Of a stretch of 64,000 nt of DNA, positions 1-9,700 are shown piece after piece (the stretch's first letter is position 1; every line of letters starts with the position of its first letter). Source of the DNA: Chitinophaga sp. 180180018-3. Lineage in GTDB: Bacteria; Bacteroidota; Bacteroidia; Chitinophagales; Chitinophagaceae. A program made the position numbers and the translations under genes. Location of the stretch: NCBI RefSeq assembly GCF_037893185.1, contig NZ_CP140772.1:4526001-4590000 (forward strand), read 5' to 3'. The notes under the pieces were generated by a model that saw only the letters and a list, made by a program, of their open reading frames with translations, had not been told where the DNA came from and did not search any database.

Positions 1-588
1 ATCAAATACCTGTGCATTCTGAAAAGATTTTTCCCTCATAGTACCAGGGGAAAAGAAAGCAGAGAGCTCAGCAGGGCCAACATTACGGTGGGTCATGTCT
101 TTATAATCATTGGCATACTGGTGCAACAGTTTTTCATACCCTTTTTCGAAAGGCAATGCTGCCTGCCGTACATTCCACATCAGCACCGTTTGCGCACCCT
201 TTCGGGCAATGCGGCGGAACTCCGGTGCAGCCGCCTGCTGATCGAACCAGTGAAAAGCCGTACCGGCCACAATCAGATCCATGGATGCATCCGGTAATGT
301 GGTATGTTCAGCCGTGCCGTTTACGGCGCTAAAGCCCGGATAACGCTGCAGTAGCGCGATACAGGCTTCTCTCATTTCCGGATTAGGCTCTACAGCGTAT
401 ACCTTATTGCCGTTATCCAAAAAAGGCTGGGCGGAAATACCGGTACCAGCGCCGATATCCGCCACTACCCACTCACGGGTAAGACCAGCTTCGGCCTCCA
501 GAAAAGGAATAACGGCCGCAGGGTAATGCGGCCGGTATTTCACGTAATTATCTACGCGGGAACTAAATCGTTCAGTGTTCTTTTTCAT
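1..588 (-). CDS. Class I SAM-dependent methyltransferase (5' part, cut by window edge)
   Basis: Reading the minus strand from an ATG at 588 gives an open frame through base 1, so about 196 residues are visible and the C-terminus lies outside the window. The glycine-rich SAM-binding motif I (ADIGAGTG) is near residue 48 and is followed by an acidic residue at the end of strand 2 (VYAVEPN). A later FHWFD segment matches post-motif regions of small-molecule methyltransferases of the UbiE/Methyltransf_11 type. The substrate cannot be told. It lies upstream of the RND operon's far end on the same strand, with only 17 bases between its start and the permease stop at 606, so it may be read through from that operon. 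Confidence 0.8.
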   Translation of the reverse strand, partial: MKKNTERFSSRVDNYVKYRPHYPAAVIPFLEAEAGLTREWVVADIGAGTGISAQPFLDNGNKVYAVEPNPEMREACIALLQRYPGFSAVNGTAEHTTLPDASMDLIVAGTAFHWFDQQAAAPEFRRIARKGAQTVLMWNVRQAALPFEKGYEKLLHQYANDYKDMTHRNVGPAELSAFFSPGTMREKSFQNAQVFD

Positions 589-605
589 GCGTAATGAAGT
601 TAGGG

Positions 606-3600
606 CTATTCTCCCAAACCCTTAGGCTTTTTCTCTTCATTACCATGTGCTTCAAGATCAGCCAGCTTCTTCTTACCATAAGAGAGCTTCGTGATCAATA
701 CATATAGTACAGGTACGGTAAATATTCCCAGCATTGTGGCTGCCAGCATCCCTCCTACTACGGTAAACCCAATATTCACGCGGGAAGCAGCACCGGCGCC
801 TTTCGCCGTACAAAGCGGCAGCACCCCAAGGATGAAGGCGAAGGAAGTCATCAGAATAGGACGGAGACGGAGTTTCACCGCTTCCAGCGTAGCATCGAGC
901 AAAGGCATCCCCCTGTCGACCCGCTCCTTACAGAATTCCACGATCAGGATGGCGTTTTTAGCGGCCAACCCGATCAGGGTAATCAAACCAATCTGTGAGT
1001 ATACGCTGTTTGCCTGCCGGGTCAGCGACAGGGCAAGGATAGATCCGAACAAGGCAATAGGCACCGCCAGCAATACAGAGAACGGTACTGACCAGCTTTC
1101 GTACAAAGCAGTGAGGAGCAGGAATACGAACAGGATCGACAATGCAAATATCAGTACACTACTATTACCGGCTTCAATTTCCTGCAATGAGATATTAGCC
1201 CACTCGAAGGAGAAGTTTTCGGGCAGTACTTTTGCGGCTACCTCCTTCAGGGCCTCGATAGCATCACCGCTACTGTAGCCGGTTTTAGCATCCCCGTCTA
1301 TTTCCACGGAACGGTACAGGTTGAAGTGGTTGATTACCGGCGCGCCGGTGGCGTTTTTCGTAGTAATCAGTGCACTGAGCGGCACCATCTGCCCCACATT
1401 ATTCCGCACATAGTAGGTGCTCAGATTATTGATGCTGGTACGGTAAAGTGAATCGGCCTGCAGCACCACGCGGAAGCTGCGACTGAATTTGGTAAAGTCG
1501 TTCACATACAGCCCGCCGAGGAAAGTTTGCAGGGCATTGAACACATCACTTACGGCTACCCCCAGTTGTTTACATTTATCGCGGTCCACATCCACATTGA
1601 ATTGTGGCGTATTGGCACTAAAGAAAGCGTACGCCCTGGCGATCTCCGGCCGTTGGTTGGCGGCCATGAGAAACTGGTACATCACCTGCAGAAACTGATT
1701 GATATCCGGGTTGCTGCGTTGTTCCAGCATAAACGAAAAACCACCGGAGTTACCCAATCCTCTCAGGGTAGGCGCCGGAATACAGATAATGGTAGCGCCC
1801 ACAATCCGGCTGGTAGCGCCCTGTATCCTGCCAAGCACGGTTCCGATATCGTCGCCATGCTTATACCTTACATCCCAGGGTTTCAGGCTCACGAAAAAGG
1901 TACCGGCATTAGGTTTGGCAGCATTGGCCACGAAGTTCATACCGCTGATGCCGAAGAAGTGCGCCACAGCACTGTCGGACAGCAGAATATTATTGATTTC
2001 AGATACCACTTCGCGGGTACGTTGAGAAGAAGCTGCTTCGGGCAGTTCCAACGCAATGAACATCGCACCCATATCTTCCTGCGGAACGAATGTGGTGGGC
2101 GTTTTCTTGAACAGGTAAAACGCTCCGAGAAATATGCCTACCATGATCACCAGGATCACCGGCGTGAAGCGTATGCAATGCATTACCCCACGGCCATAAC
2201 GTTCGGTAAAGCGGTTAAATCCTTCGTTGAATTTATAAAAGAGTTTATTGAGCCCATGAGATTTTTGGGAGAGATGGGCAGGCCGCAACAGGATGGCTGT
2301 TAATGCAGGCGTAAGCGTCAGCGCCAGGAAGGCCGACAGCAATACGGAAAATGCGATCGTCAATGCAAACTGCTGATACAGCTTCCCGCTCACACCGGGG
2401 ATGAATGCCACGGGTACGAACACCGCCGCGAGGATCAGGGCAATGGCGATAACCGGGGCCTGTACCTCCGACATGGCTTTGAAAGTAGCTTCTCTCGGCG
2501 TCATCAGGTTGGCATCGATATGATGCTGCACCGCTTCCACTACCACAATGGCATCATCCACCACTATCCCGATCGCCAGTACGAAACCAAACAGCGTCAG
2601 GGTATTGATAGAGAAGCCCAGTAGCTGGAAGAAGATGAAAGTACCTATCAGGGAGATCGGAATAACGAGGATAGGAATGAGCGTGGCTCTCCAGTTCTGC
2701 AGGAACACAAATACCACGATCACCACCAGTATCAGCGCTTCGATAAAGGTTTGCACCACCTCTTCGATGGATATTCTTACGAAGGACGTAGTTTCAAAAG
2801 GTACCAGCCATTGTACATCTTCCGGAAAGCCTTTCGACATTTCCTTCATCTTGGCCATTACCAGGTCGTTCACATTCAGGGCATTAGCGCCCGGAGCCAG
2901 GTAAATGGCCATACCGGAGCCGGTTTTACCATCTGCTTTGGCTTCGATGGCGTAGGTAAAGGAACCCAGGTTAATGCGGGCTACATCGCGGAGCCTCACA
3001 AGCGCGCCGCTTTTGCTCTTCGCCACCACGATATTCCCGAATTCTTCGGAAGTGGCAAGGCGACCTTTTACGCTAACCGTATATTCGAACGCCTGTTTCT
3101 TATCCATGGGTGGCGCACCGATGCTACCGGCAGGCACCTGCTGGTTTTGCTCCATGATAGCGCCGGCCACATCACCAGGCGTCAGCCCGAGCGCCGCCAT
3201 TTTATCCGGGTTCAACCATATACGCATGCTATAGTCCTGCGAAAAGGCGGTTACATCACCTACCCCGGCAACGCGGGCCAGTTCAGGCTTGAGGTATATA
3301 TTCAGGTAGTTGTCGAGGAACTCCCGGGTGTGTTTTCCCTTGGGAGAGTTCAGGGCAATTACCATCAACATATCATTGGAACGCTTTTTAACGGTCACCC
3401 CTACACGCCGTACTTCATCGGGAGTACTGGGCAGGGCCAGGCTCACGCGGTTCTGTACATCGAGGGTGGCGATATCCGGATTGGTACCCAGCTTAAAGGT
3501 AACTGTAATGCTCATGGAGCCATCGTTGGCGCTGGTAGATTGCAGGTACATAGCGCCCGGGGTACCGTTTACCTGGTTTTCTATGGGCGTGGTAACCGTT

Positions 3601-3779
3601 TCTTCCACCGTACTGGAGTTGGCCCCAACGTAGTTAGCATTTACAGAAGTTACCGGGGGAGCAATATCGGGCAACTGTGCAATAGGAAGGTTGAACATAC
3701 AGATCAACCCTACAATCACAATGATGATGGCTATTACGATCGTAGTATTCTTCCGCTCTATGAATGTTTTCGAGATCAT
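606..3779 (-). CDS. RND efflux pump inner-membrane permease (AcrB/MexB, HAE1 family)
   Basis: 1057 residues, the normal length for a hydrophobe/amphiphile efflux RND transporter. It would sit in the inner membrane as a trimer and export drugs or other amphiphiles using the proton gradient. Residues 11-29 form the first membrane helix. The proton-relay Asp pair of TM4 is D408-D409 within IGIVVDDAIVVVE, matching AcrB D407/D408, and the TM10 lysine is in GLAAKNAILIVEF. A large periplasmic loop follows each of TM1 and TM7. It is the last gene of a minus-strand operon after the TolC-like channel and the adaptor; the adaptor stop is 20 bases from its start. No regulator gene is adjacent. Confidence 0.95.
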   Translation of the reverse strand: MISKTFIERKNTTIVIAIIIVIVGLICMFNLPIAQLPDIAPPVTSVNANYVGANSSTVEETVTTPIENQVNGTPGAMYLQSTSANDGSMSITVTFKLGTNPDIATLDVQNRVSLALPSTPDEVRRVGVTVKKRSNDMLMVIALNSPKGKHTREFLDNYLNIYLKPELARVAGVGDVTAFSQDYSMRIWLNPDKMAALGLTPGDVAGAIMEQNQQVPAGSIGAPPMDKKQAFEYTVSVKGRLATSEEFGNIVVAKSKSGALVRLRDVARINLGSFTYAIEAKADGKTGSGMAIYLAPGANALNVNDLVMAKMKEMSKGFPEDVQWLVPFETTSFVRISIEEVVQTFIEALILVVIVVFVFLQNWRATLIPILVIPISLIGTFIFFQLLGFSINTLTLFGFVLAIGIVVDDAIVVVEAVQHHIDANLMTPREATFKAMSEVQAPVIAIALILAAVFVPVAFIPGVSGKLYQQFALTIAFSVLLSAFLALTLTPALTAILLRPAHLSQKSHGLNKLFYKFNEGFNRFTERYGRGVMHCIRFTPVILVIMVGIFLGAFYLFKKTPTTFVPQEDMGAMFIALELPEAASSQRTREVVSEINNILLSDSAVAHFFGISGMNFVANAAKPNAGTFFVSLKPWDVRYKHGDDIGTVLGRIQGATSRIVGATIICIPAPTLRGLGNSGGFSFMLEQRSNPDINQFLQVMYQFLMAANQRPEIARAYAFFSANTPQFNVDVDRDKCKQLGVAVSDVFNALQTFLGGLYVNDFTKFSRSFRVVLQADSLYRTSINNLSTYYVRNNVGQMVPLSALITTKNATGAPVINHFNLYRSVEIDGDAKTGYSSGDAIEALKEVAAKVLPENFSFEWANISLQEIEAGNSSVLIFALSILFVFLLLTALYESWSVPFSVLLAVPIALFGSILALSLTRQANSVYSQIGLITLIGLAAKNAILIVEFCKERVDRGMPLLDATLEAVKLRLRPILMTSFAFILGVLPLCTAKGAGAASRVNIGFTVVGGMLAATMLGIFTVPVLYVLITKLSYGKKKLADLEAHGNEEKKPKGLGE

Positions 3780-3799
3780 ACCGTGATAGTGATTTAGTA

Positions 3800-4954
3800 T
3801 TAGTGTTTACCTGCTCCCGGAGCTGCTGGTGCAGCCCCTGCTGCGCCTGCGATGTTCACTGTGTCGCCGGGTTTCACTTTCTGCACGCCTTCTATAATAA
3901 CGCGGTCACCTGCGTTCAGTCCGCCGTTGACCAGTTGCATAGTATCCGTTACCGGTCCCGGTACGATATATTTGGAACTTACCACATTATCTTTAGAAAG
4001 TGTGAATACGCTTGTTTCCGACAAACTCTGTATGATAGCTTTGGCGGGAATGGCCAGCTGCGTATTGGCGGTACCGTATTGCATCACTACTACGATGCTC
4101 ATACCGGATTTCAGCATATTATCCTTATTCTGGAAAACAAGCCGTACACGTACAGTACCGGTTTGTGGGTCTACAATATTGTTGATGGTCAGTATCTTAC
4201 CGGATTCTTCGTAGCGGGTACCATCCCCGAACTGGATAAAGAACTGCTGATCGCCTTGTCCTTTCTGGATACGGAGGAATTCGGGCAGGCGTGCCTGAGG
4301 CACATCCATATCGGCAAACATCGGATGTTCGTTAACGATTGTGTTGATGAGTGTCTGACCGGCATTAACGATATCTCCGACTTTGATCTGAACGATGCCT
4401 ATTTTGCCGCTAACGGGGGCTTTTACAATGGCATGGCTCACGTCGGTACCGGCTCTGGCCACATTGGCTTTAGCGGCAGCCAGGTTTGCCTGGGCGCTCA
4501 GCAGGGCGGTATGGGCCTGGTCGACGGTTTGTTTGGAGATGGCATCGTGTTCCAGCAGGGTTTTGTACCTGTCGTAATCGCGTTGCTTCAGCGCCAGATC
4601 AGCTTCTACCTGTTGCTGGGCGGCGGCTACCTGATTATAGGCAGCTGAATAACGGCTCCTGTCGATGTCGTACAAAGGCTGCCCCTTAGTAACGCTGGCG
4701 CCATCTGCGACCCGGATCGACTCCAGGTAGCCGCTGACATCGGGCCGGAGCTCCACCACATCGTGTGCCACCAGGGTTGCAGGAAATTTTTCTGCCACCG
4801 TATATACGGCTGGCACCACTTCCGCAGCTACCACCGTAGGTTTCATCTTCCCCATCATCATGGCGGCCTGTTGTTGCTTTTTACTGTTGCCGCAGGCCAC
4901 ACAGCCTATCATAACTGCCACATAAAAGTTCCGCTTGTTATTTATCAGATACAT
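3800..4954 (-). CDS. RND efflux periplasmic adaptor (membrane fusion protein), lipoprotein
   Basis: 384 residues. The N-terminus carries a short hydrophobic stretch ending in a lipobox-like CVACGN, so the mature protein is probably lipidated at Cys21 and anchored in the inner membrane. A biotinyl-lipoyl-like segment (residues about 65-105, RPDVSGYLESIRVADG) and its second half (KAPVSGKIGIVQIKVGDIV) flank an alpha-helical hairpin rich in Gln, Ala and Lys, as in AcrA/MexA. The C-terminal tail is Ala/Gly/Pro rich. The family joins the RND permease to the TolC-like channel; both partners are the immediate neighbours on the same strand. Confidence 0.93.
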   Translation of the reverse strand: MYLINNKRNFYVAVMIGCVACGNSKKQQQAAMMMGKMKPTVVAAEVVPAVYTVAEKFPATLVAHDVVELRPDVSGYLESIRVADGASVTKGQPLYDIDRSRYSAAYNQVAAAQQQVEADLALKQRDYDRYKTLLEHDAISKQTVDQAHTALLSAQANLAAAKANVARAGTDVSHAIVKAPVSGKIGIVQIKVGDIVNAGQTLINTIVNEHPMFADMDVPQARLPEFLRIQKGQGDQQFFIQFGDGTRYEESGKILTINNIVDPQTGTVRVRLVFQNKDNMLKSGMSIVVVMQYGTANTQLAIPAKAIIQSLSETSVFTLSKDNVVSSKYIVPGPVTDTMQLVNGGLNAGDRVIIEGVQKVKPGDTVNIAGAAGAAPAAPGAGKH

Positions 4955-4995
4955 ATTAGAAAGAGATTGCGATTAGAAAAAGTAAAAGCAACGGT

Positions 4996-6342
4996 TTATT
5001 TGATCTTACCCATAGCCTTGTCCAGGTCTGTTTTGCTGATGAGTGTATTCAGCAGCGCCTGTACATAGCCCACCTGGGCCTGTTTCAGGTCATTTTCAGC
5101 GGAAGTGACATCCAGGCTGGTAGCCACTCCCTGGTCAAACTTCAGTACTATTCTGTCGTATATGCCCTGAGCCAGGTCCATATTGGTTTTCTGCGTTGTG
5201 AATTTGTCTTTATTATTGAGATATTGTGTGCTGGCATTTGCAACGTCCACTTTGATCTGCTGGGTCAGGTAATCCAGGTCGTTCTGCGACTTTTTCAGGG
5301 TGATTTTGCTTTCCCGGATCTGGTGCAACCGTTCGGTGGCGGTAAAGATGGGCCACGACAGGGTCAGGCCGAGAGCGGAGGCGCCGAAACCTGTCTTGTA
5401 CAAGTCGCCGAAAGTACTGGAGAAATAGTTCCAGCCATAGTTCACATAAGCGCTTAAAGTGGGAAGATATTGCATCTTCTTGCTTTTAAGGCTCAGTTCA
5501 TTGATAGCGATCTGGTTAACCTGAAGCGCATATTCGATACGGTCCTGTACCTTATAATCTATTGTATCGGCGATAAAAGACGCTACATTAAGATCCTGTA
5601 CGGTTTCTGTCAGGGTCAGCTGGCTTTCCTGTGGCATCCCCATCTGGAACCTGAGTAACTGCATCGTATATACGAGGGTTCGGATCTGGGTTTCAATATC
5701 GGTGACAACATTATTATAGGACACCTGGATACGGTCTACATCCACTCTTTCCGCCACCCCGGCATCGTAGCGGGATTTAGTATCATCCAGGGTTTTCTTC
5801 AGTTGCTGCATGTTGGATTTGGAGAGGCGGATATTTTCTTCGTTGGCCAATACAGCGTAATAGGCCTGGGTAATGGCCACGCGTGTATCGATCTCCGTTC
5901 GTTTGGCGGTCTTTTGCGCCAGCCCGCCGTAGACTTTAGAAGCCTTCAGTCCGATGAAGTAGTCGCTGTTCAGGATCGTCTGGTTCACCTGGCCGGTAAC
6001 GGAGGAGGCGAATTTGGTTCCGAACTGGACAGGTATTTTTTTGCCGGAGCTCAGGTTACTGAAATCCGGAATCAGCGAAGTAGCCAGTTTGAGATTGTCT
6101 GTAAGGCTGCCATTGATAGTGGCATGAGGAAACAATTTAGCCGTAGCTTCCTTGATCTGTTCCTTTGAAAACTGCTCATCCAGGCGGGCATTTACGACAT
6201 CATGCTGATGTTCCAGACCGTATTGTATGCAATTTGCCAGATTAAAAGCAAACGTCCCCGGCTGCGTCGTATCCTTCTGCCCATAAGCTCTTGTTAACCC
6301 TGACAATAAAAGAAAGGTGAATAAAAAAAGTCGACAATGCAT
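4996..6342 (-). CDS. TolC/OprM-like outer membrane efflux protein
   Basis: From the ATG at 6342 the product is 448 residues and begins with a clear signal peptide (MHCRLFLFTFLLLSGLTRAYG). An upstream in-frame ATG at 6447 would add 35 residues in front of that signal, which makes it unlikely. The body is a repeated helical pattern with long Gln/Lys/Asp-rich helices and AYYAVLANEENIRLSKSN, typical of the two OEP repeats that form the trimeric trans-periplasmic channel. It is the first gene of the efflux operon; the region 6343-6504 separates it from a divergent gene and should hold the operon promoter. Confidence 0.92.
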   Translation of the reverse strand: MHCRLFLFTFLLLSGLTRAYGQKDTTQPGTFAFNLANCIQYGLEHQHDVVNARLDEQFSKEQIKEATAKLFPHATINGSLTDNLKLATSLIPDFSNLSSGKKIPVQFGTKFASSVTGQVNQTILNSDYFIGLKASKVYGGLAQKTAKRTEIDTRVAITQAYYAVLANEENIRLSKSNMQQLKKTLDDTKSRYDAGVAERVDVDRIQVSYNNVVTDIETQIRTLVYTMQLLRFQMGMPQESQLTLTETVQDLNVASFIADTIDYKVQDRIEYALQVNQIAINELSLKSKKMQYLPTLSAYVNYGWNYFSSTFGDLYKTGFGASALGLTLSWPIFTATERLHQIRESKITLKKSQNDLDYLTQQIKVDVANASTQYLNNKDKFTTQKTNMDLAQGIYDRIVLKFDQGVATSLDVTSAENDLKQAQVGYVQALLNTLISKTDLDKAMGKIK

Positions 6343-6504
6343 ACTTGTTACTTTGAAAGTATATGATGATTGATAAATATTTAACAACAAACAGGTAAAA
6401 AGGTTCTGTATAAGATAAATAGGGCCATTGGTGACGAAACCCGTCAAAGGGCCAGGAACAGCAACGCGCTATTTTCGTATCTTTCGGAAAAGTTATTGTT
6501 AACT

Positions 6505-7212
6505 ATGTCTATGTCTGTCATCAAAGAATCCAAACCCTTTCATCGTGAATTTGAGCTGGAGCGACTAATCCTTTTCAGTGACGTTGTATTTGCCGTATCT
6601 ATTGTATTGTTGATCCTTGAAATCAGGCTGCCTCCTTTTCCGGAGAAAATATCTGTTAACAGTTATTGGGAGATATTACGACCTACTGCCCTCCAATTCA
6701 TGACATTTGCAGTAAGTTTTATATTAATCGGAAACTTTTGGGTCCGGCATCTCAATTTATGCAGGTTTCTTCAAAATTACAAGGAAGGATTGATACACCG
6801 TAATCTTTTCTTTTTATTTTTTATAGTGACATTCCCCTTCTCTACTAACGCCCTGCTACATACGAACGCCCATTTTATGCTGCCATTCTTTATCTATCTC
6901 TGTAATCTGACGGCCTGTCTGGCGGCTTTGTTCTGGATCAGCTATTATGTTTTCCAGAAAAACCCCGACCTGACAGTTCCCGGGCATCACATGGAAAAAG
7001 AGCTGTTGTATCAGCGTTTGAAATATAGTTTTCTTACGATGGCCACCGGATTTACGGTTATTGCCATGACGTATTTCCTGTTTCCGGAGAACCTGTCGTA
7101 CCAGCGTGTCAGTTACCTGATGATACCAGCGCTGGCCCTGTTTAATTATTTCCGGCTGAAGATTAAGAAGCGGAATACGTTGCGGTTGGTTCATAAGATG
7201 GAAAACCCCTGA
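6505..7212 (+). CDS. TMEM175-like (DUF1211) integral membrane protein, putative cation channel
   Basis: About 235 residues from the ATG at 6505; a second ATG at 6511 and an upstream TTG at 6496 are alternatives. The N-terminal segment ERLILFSDVVFAVSIVLLIL carries the FSD motif and hydrophobic first helix that define the TMEM175 family. Further hydrophobic segments give about six membrane helices, as expected for the single-repeat bacterial form, which in characterised members makes a tetrameric potassium-permeable channel. Family membership rests on the first helix and overall topology; ion selectivity is not visible. It stands alone on the plus strand and its stop is three bases before the long hairpin at 7216-7342. 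Confidence 0.72.
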   Translation: MSMSVIKESKPFHREFELERLILFSDVVFAVSIVLLILEIRLPPFPEKISVNSYWEILRPTALQFMTFAVSFILIGNFWVRHLNLCRFLQNYKEGLIHRNLFFLFFIVTFPFSTNALLHTNAHFMLPFFIYLCNLTACLAALFWISYYVFQKNPDLTVPGHHMEKELLYQRLKYSFLTMATGFTVIAMTYFLFPENLSYQRVSYLMIPALALFNYFRLKIKKRNTLRLVHKMENP

Positions 7213-7215
7213 GCG

Positions 7216-7342
7216 GAATTAAGAATAGGGAATGTGGAATTAAGAATGAGAGCGAAGATCTTAGCGGATAGTAATGTTTGTTACTATTAATCGCTAAGAT
7301 CTCCGCTCTCATTCTTAATTCCACATTCTCTATTCTTAATTC
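7216..7342. repeat. Long near-perfect hairpin (palindromic intergenic repeat, copy 1)
   Basis: The left arm from 7216 (GAATTAAGAATAGGGAATG) is matched by its reverse complement ending at 7342, giving a stem of roughly 55 base pairs with a single mismatch near each end of the arm. A small inner hairpin (TAGTAA/TTACTA) forms around 7269-7287. The outer arm holds two tandem GGAATTAAGAAT-like units. It lies between convergent genes, starts three bases after the TMEM175 stop and contains the stop codon of the terpene synthase. It could act as a bidirectional terminator, but its size and its relative at 38057-38175 point to a dispersed repeat family. Confidence 0.9.
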
Positions 7343-8286
7343 AATCCATACCGTCCTGTATCTTTTGTGCTCCAGTCGTAGTTACCCATGATCCAGGAGC
7401 GGAGCACGGAAACGTAGCGCAGCAATTCGTAATCGGATTCGGCGCCGGTGAGTGGAAGTAGTTTTTCGAGGGCAACGAAGATGGCTACTTCTTCGTTGTG
7501 CATACGCAGGGCCTCATTAATGGCTTCCTGAAGGGAAAGGTTGCCGGCTTCTTTGAGCACAAGTACGAGGTTATGGACGTCGCCCTGCCGGGCTTCTTTG
7601 GCACAGGACATCAGGTCGTTGGCCCAACAGACGATATTGTTGCATGCTTCGATCATTCGTTGCAACAGGGCGTGTTCAGCAACGGGGCGCGGGAGATAAA
7701 TCTTTTCAATGATCTCGATGGCTTCGATATCAGCCAGCAGTGCACCGGTATAGGGTCGCATGCGCACATAGTCGCTCACGGAAGGCGTCCGGCCGGCTTC
7801 GCGGTTTTCGGCTTCCCAGATGCACGACAGGAAATAGTCATCCATGCTACGGATGAACCGGAGGCGCCAGGCAGGGCTGCTCACGGCCCTCATCCGTTCC
7901 CAGATGCTGCTGAGCGCCGCCGGAAGCCCTCCTTCAGTGGCAGTCAGCTGTTTGTTGTAACGGAGGATGCTCATCAGGCCAGCCATCAGGCTTTTGAGGT
8001 ACTCTGCCCGGCGACCTACAGCCGCTTCATCGCATTGATCATCGAGGATAAACAACCAGGTGTTGAAGTCGGCAATAATGCAAAGTTCGTGTAGTCCTGC
8101 GTCAGGAAACGCCCTGGCCGCCAGCCAGGCAAACCGCGCTTTTTGAAAACGCAGGAATGCTTTTTCTGTTTTTAGCAGACCATAAGTCTGTACCCAGTCT
8201 GTAACATGTTCCTGGGCTTCGTTGGCATAATGGTTTACTGCTGAAGGGAAGGGATACCTCATCACAGGTAATTGAATGGTTGTCAT
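7336..8286 (-). CDS. Class I terpene synthase (cyclase)
   Basis: 316 residues, the usual length of a bacterial single-domain terpene cyclase. All class I metal-binding signatures are present: an Asp-rich DDQCDE at residues 82-87, the NSE triad N223-D-L-M-S227-x3-E231, an arginine-rich stretch (RMRPYTG, about 175-181) where the pyrophosphate sensor sits, and a C-terminal R-Y pair (RYGLN) five residues from the end. It should ionise and cyclise a prenyl diphosphate, most often farnesyl or geranyl diphosphate, with Mg2+. The product cannot be predicted. The next gene upstream on the same strand is IPP isomerase, 195 bases away, which supports a small terpenoid locus. No P450 or prenyl transferase is adjacent. 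Confidence 0.88.
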   Translation of the reverse strand: MTTIQLPVMRYPFPSAVNHYANEAQEHVTDWVQTYGLLKTEKAFLRFQKARFAWLAARAFPDAGLHELCIIADFNTWLFILDDQCDEAAVGRRAEYLKSLMAGLMSILRYNKQLTATEGGLPAALSSIWERMRAVSSPAWRLRFIRSMDDYFLSCIWEAENREAGRTPSVSDYVRMRPYTGALLADIEAIEIIEKIYLPRPVAEHALLQRMIEACNNIVCWANDLMSCAKEARQGDVHNLVLVLKEAGNLSLQEAINEALRMHNEEVAIFVALEKLLPLTGAESDYELLRYVSVLRSWIMGNYDWSTKDTGRYGLN

Positions 8287-8481
8287 GTGATTTAAATTTA
8301 ATAGTTAACTATTGAGGGTTATGGAAAAACAAGGCTGTTACCGGGAGCAGATCCAGGTAAACATGTGACAGGTGGACATACAGCGTCATCCCACCACGTG
8401 AAGCAGTAGAAACAGCTGGCTAGGTGCAGGTAATCTTAAATGATTGCGGTTAAAAATAAATTGGCATAGCGATCATTTAAA

Positions 8482-9021
8482 TTAAACTTCCGTGGCATTG
8501 GTCCCGGTTTTCAGGTGCTGTAGTACCAATGGTAATGCCTGATGAAACCAGAAGGTAAATGACGCGGGCTCTCTTCTCATTAAATCAAGTATCCGGTCGG
8601 TCTTTAAAAAATGGTAATCACATACTTCAGAGGGATTGGGATATATATCACCGTTATAGGTACCCAGCAATACGTGGTCAAATTCGTGCTCTGTTAAACC
8701 ATTATCAAATTCCGTTCTGTAGGTGAATGAAAAAATTTCATGAAGGGGACAATCAAAACCCAGCTCCTCGCCGAGACGGCGATGGGCGGCAGCTTCCGTA
8801 GTTTCATCCGGGTACGGATGACTACAGCAGGCATTTGTCCACAATCCGGGTGAATGGTATTTTTCCAACGCTCTGCGCTGTAACAATATTTCACCTGCAT
8901 CATTGATGATAAATACGGAAAAAGCACGATGTAACAGTCCTTTTTCGTGGGCTTCCATCTTTTCCATCGTACCAATAGCTTCGTCCTGTTCGTTCACTAG
9001 TATAATGTCAGGTGATTTCAT
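8482..9021 (-). CDS. idi: Isopentenyl-diphosphate delta-isomerase, type 1 (NUDIX)
   Basis: 179 residues, matching type 1 Idi. It interconverts IPP and DMAPP in the cytosol. Visible family signatures are HRAFSVFI (31-38), WTNACCSHP with the catalytic cysteine at position 66, a NUDIX-like helix (TEAAAHRRLGEELGF), and the catalytic acidic residues in EHEFDHVLLG (E111, E113). It lies upstream of the terpene synthase on the same strand, so it may supply the DMAPP starter for that enzyme. The 195-base gap leaves room for a separate promoter for the downstream gene. Its own promoter must lie in 9022-9188, shared with a divergent gene. Confidence 0.95.
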   Translation of the reverse strand: MKSPDIILVNEQDEAIGTMEKMEAHEKGLLHRAFSVFIINDAGEILLQRRALEKYHSPGLWTNACCSHPYPDETTEAAAHRRLGEELGFDCPLHEIFSFTYRTEFDNGLTEHEFDHVLLGTYNGDIYPNPSEVCDYHFLKTDRILDLMRREPASFTFWFHQALPLVLQHLKTGTNATEV

Positions 9022-9188
9022 AGTTCCTCAAATAATTTTGCAGCCGGCAGCTGAAAACAGCAAGATAATAAAATATACTTTCCTGTACAGACAAATACCG
9101 GTTGAATGGTTAACGCTAATTCTTTAACGGTTATTAAGCTAATTTAATTTAAATTTTCCGGATTTTTGTACTCTTTAACACAACAAAT

Positions 9189-9662
9189 ATGGCGGAAGAC
9201 CTGCACATTATCAAAGGAGATAAAGCAATACAATATCAATCACTTATCCCGCAAATAAAGGGTTTGCTGGACGGTGAACCCGATCTGGTGGCCAATATGG
9301 CCAATGTGGCGGCTGCATTAAAAGAGCAGTTTGGCTGGCTCTGGGTAGGGTTTTACATAGTGAAAGGAGAAGAACTGGTACTGGGGCCGTTTCAGGGGCC
9401 TGTAGCGTGTACCCGTATCCGTAAGGGCAGGGGTGTTTGTGGCACCAGCTGGGCCCAGGCTGCCACATTGATCGTGCCGGATGTAGCAACTTTTCCCGGT
9501 CATATCGCCTGCAGCAGTTTATCGCAATCTGAAATAGTAGTACCTCTCATTTATAACAGCGAAGTAAAAGCCATACTGGACGTGGATTCCGAGCACCTCG
9601 CTCATTTCGATGCTACTGATCAGCAGTATCTCGAGCAAATTGTGGCACTGATTGTGTTATAG
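9189..9662 (+). CDS. msrC: Free methionine-(R)-sulfoxide reductase (GAF domain)
   Basis: 157 residues forming a single GAF domain. It carries the specific signatures of fRMsr: LGPFQGPVACTRI, GRGVCGTSW and FPGHIACSSLSQSEIVVP. The three redox cysteines are C74, C84 and C108, spaced exactly as C84, C94 and C118 of the E. coli enzyme. The family reduces free methionine-R-sulfoxide in the cytosol using thioredoxin. Start at the ATG at 9189, 167 bases from the divergent idi gene. It is followed after 38 bases by the PHP phosphatase, with no obvious functional link. Confidence 0.93.
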   Translation: MAEDLHIIKGDKAIQYQSLIPQIKGLLDGEPDLVANMANVAAALKEQFGWLWVGFYIVKGEELVLGPFQGPVACTRIRKGRGVCGTSWAQAATLIVPDVATFPGHIACSSLSQSEIVVPLIYNSEVKAILDVDSEHLAHFDATDQQYLEQIVALIVL

Positions 9663-9700
9663 AAAAGCGACTTTTATCATCGCTTTATTGAAAGATCTAT

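Noticed and set aside
2751..3797. 348-codon open frame on the plus strand
   Set aside because: Antisense to the RND permease, whose conserved motifs fix the coding strand; no recognisable protein motifs.
6343..6447. N-terminal extension of the TolC-like protein to 6447
   Set aside because: Would place 35 residues before a good signal peptide; ATG at 6342 is preferred.
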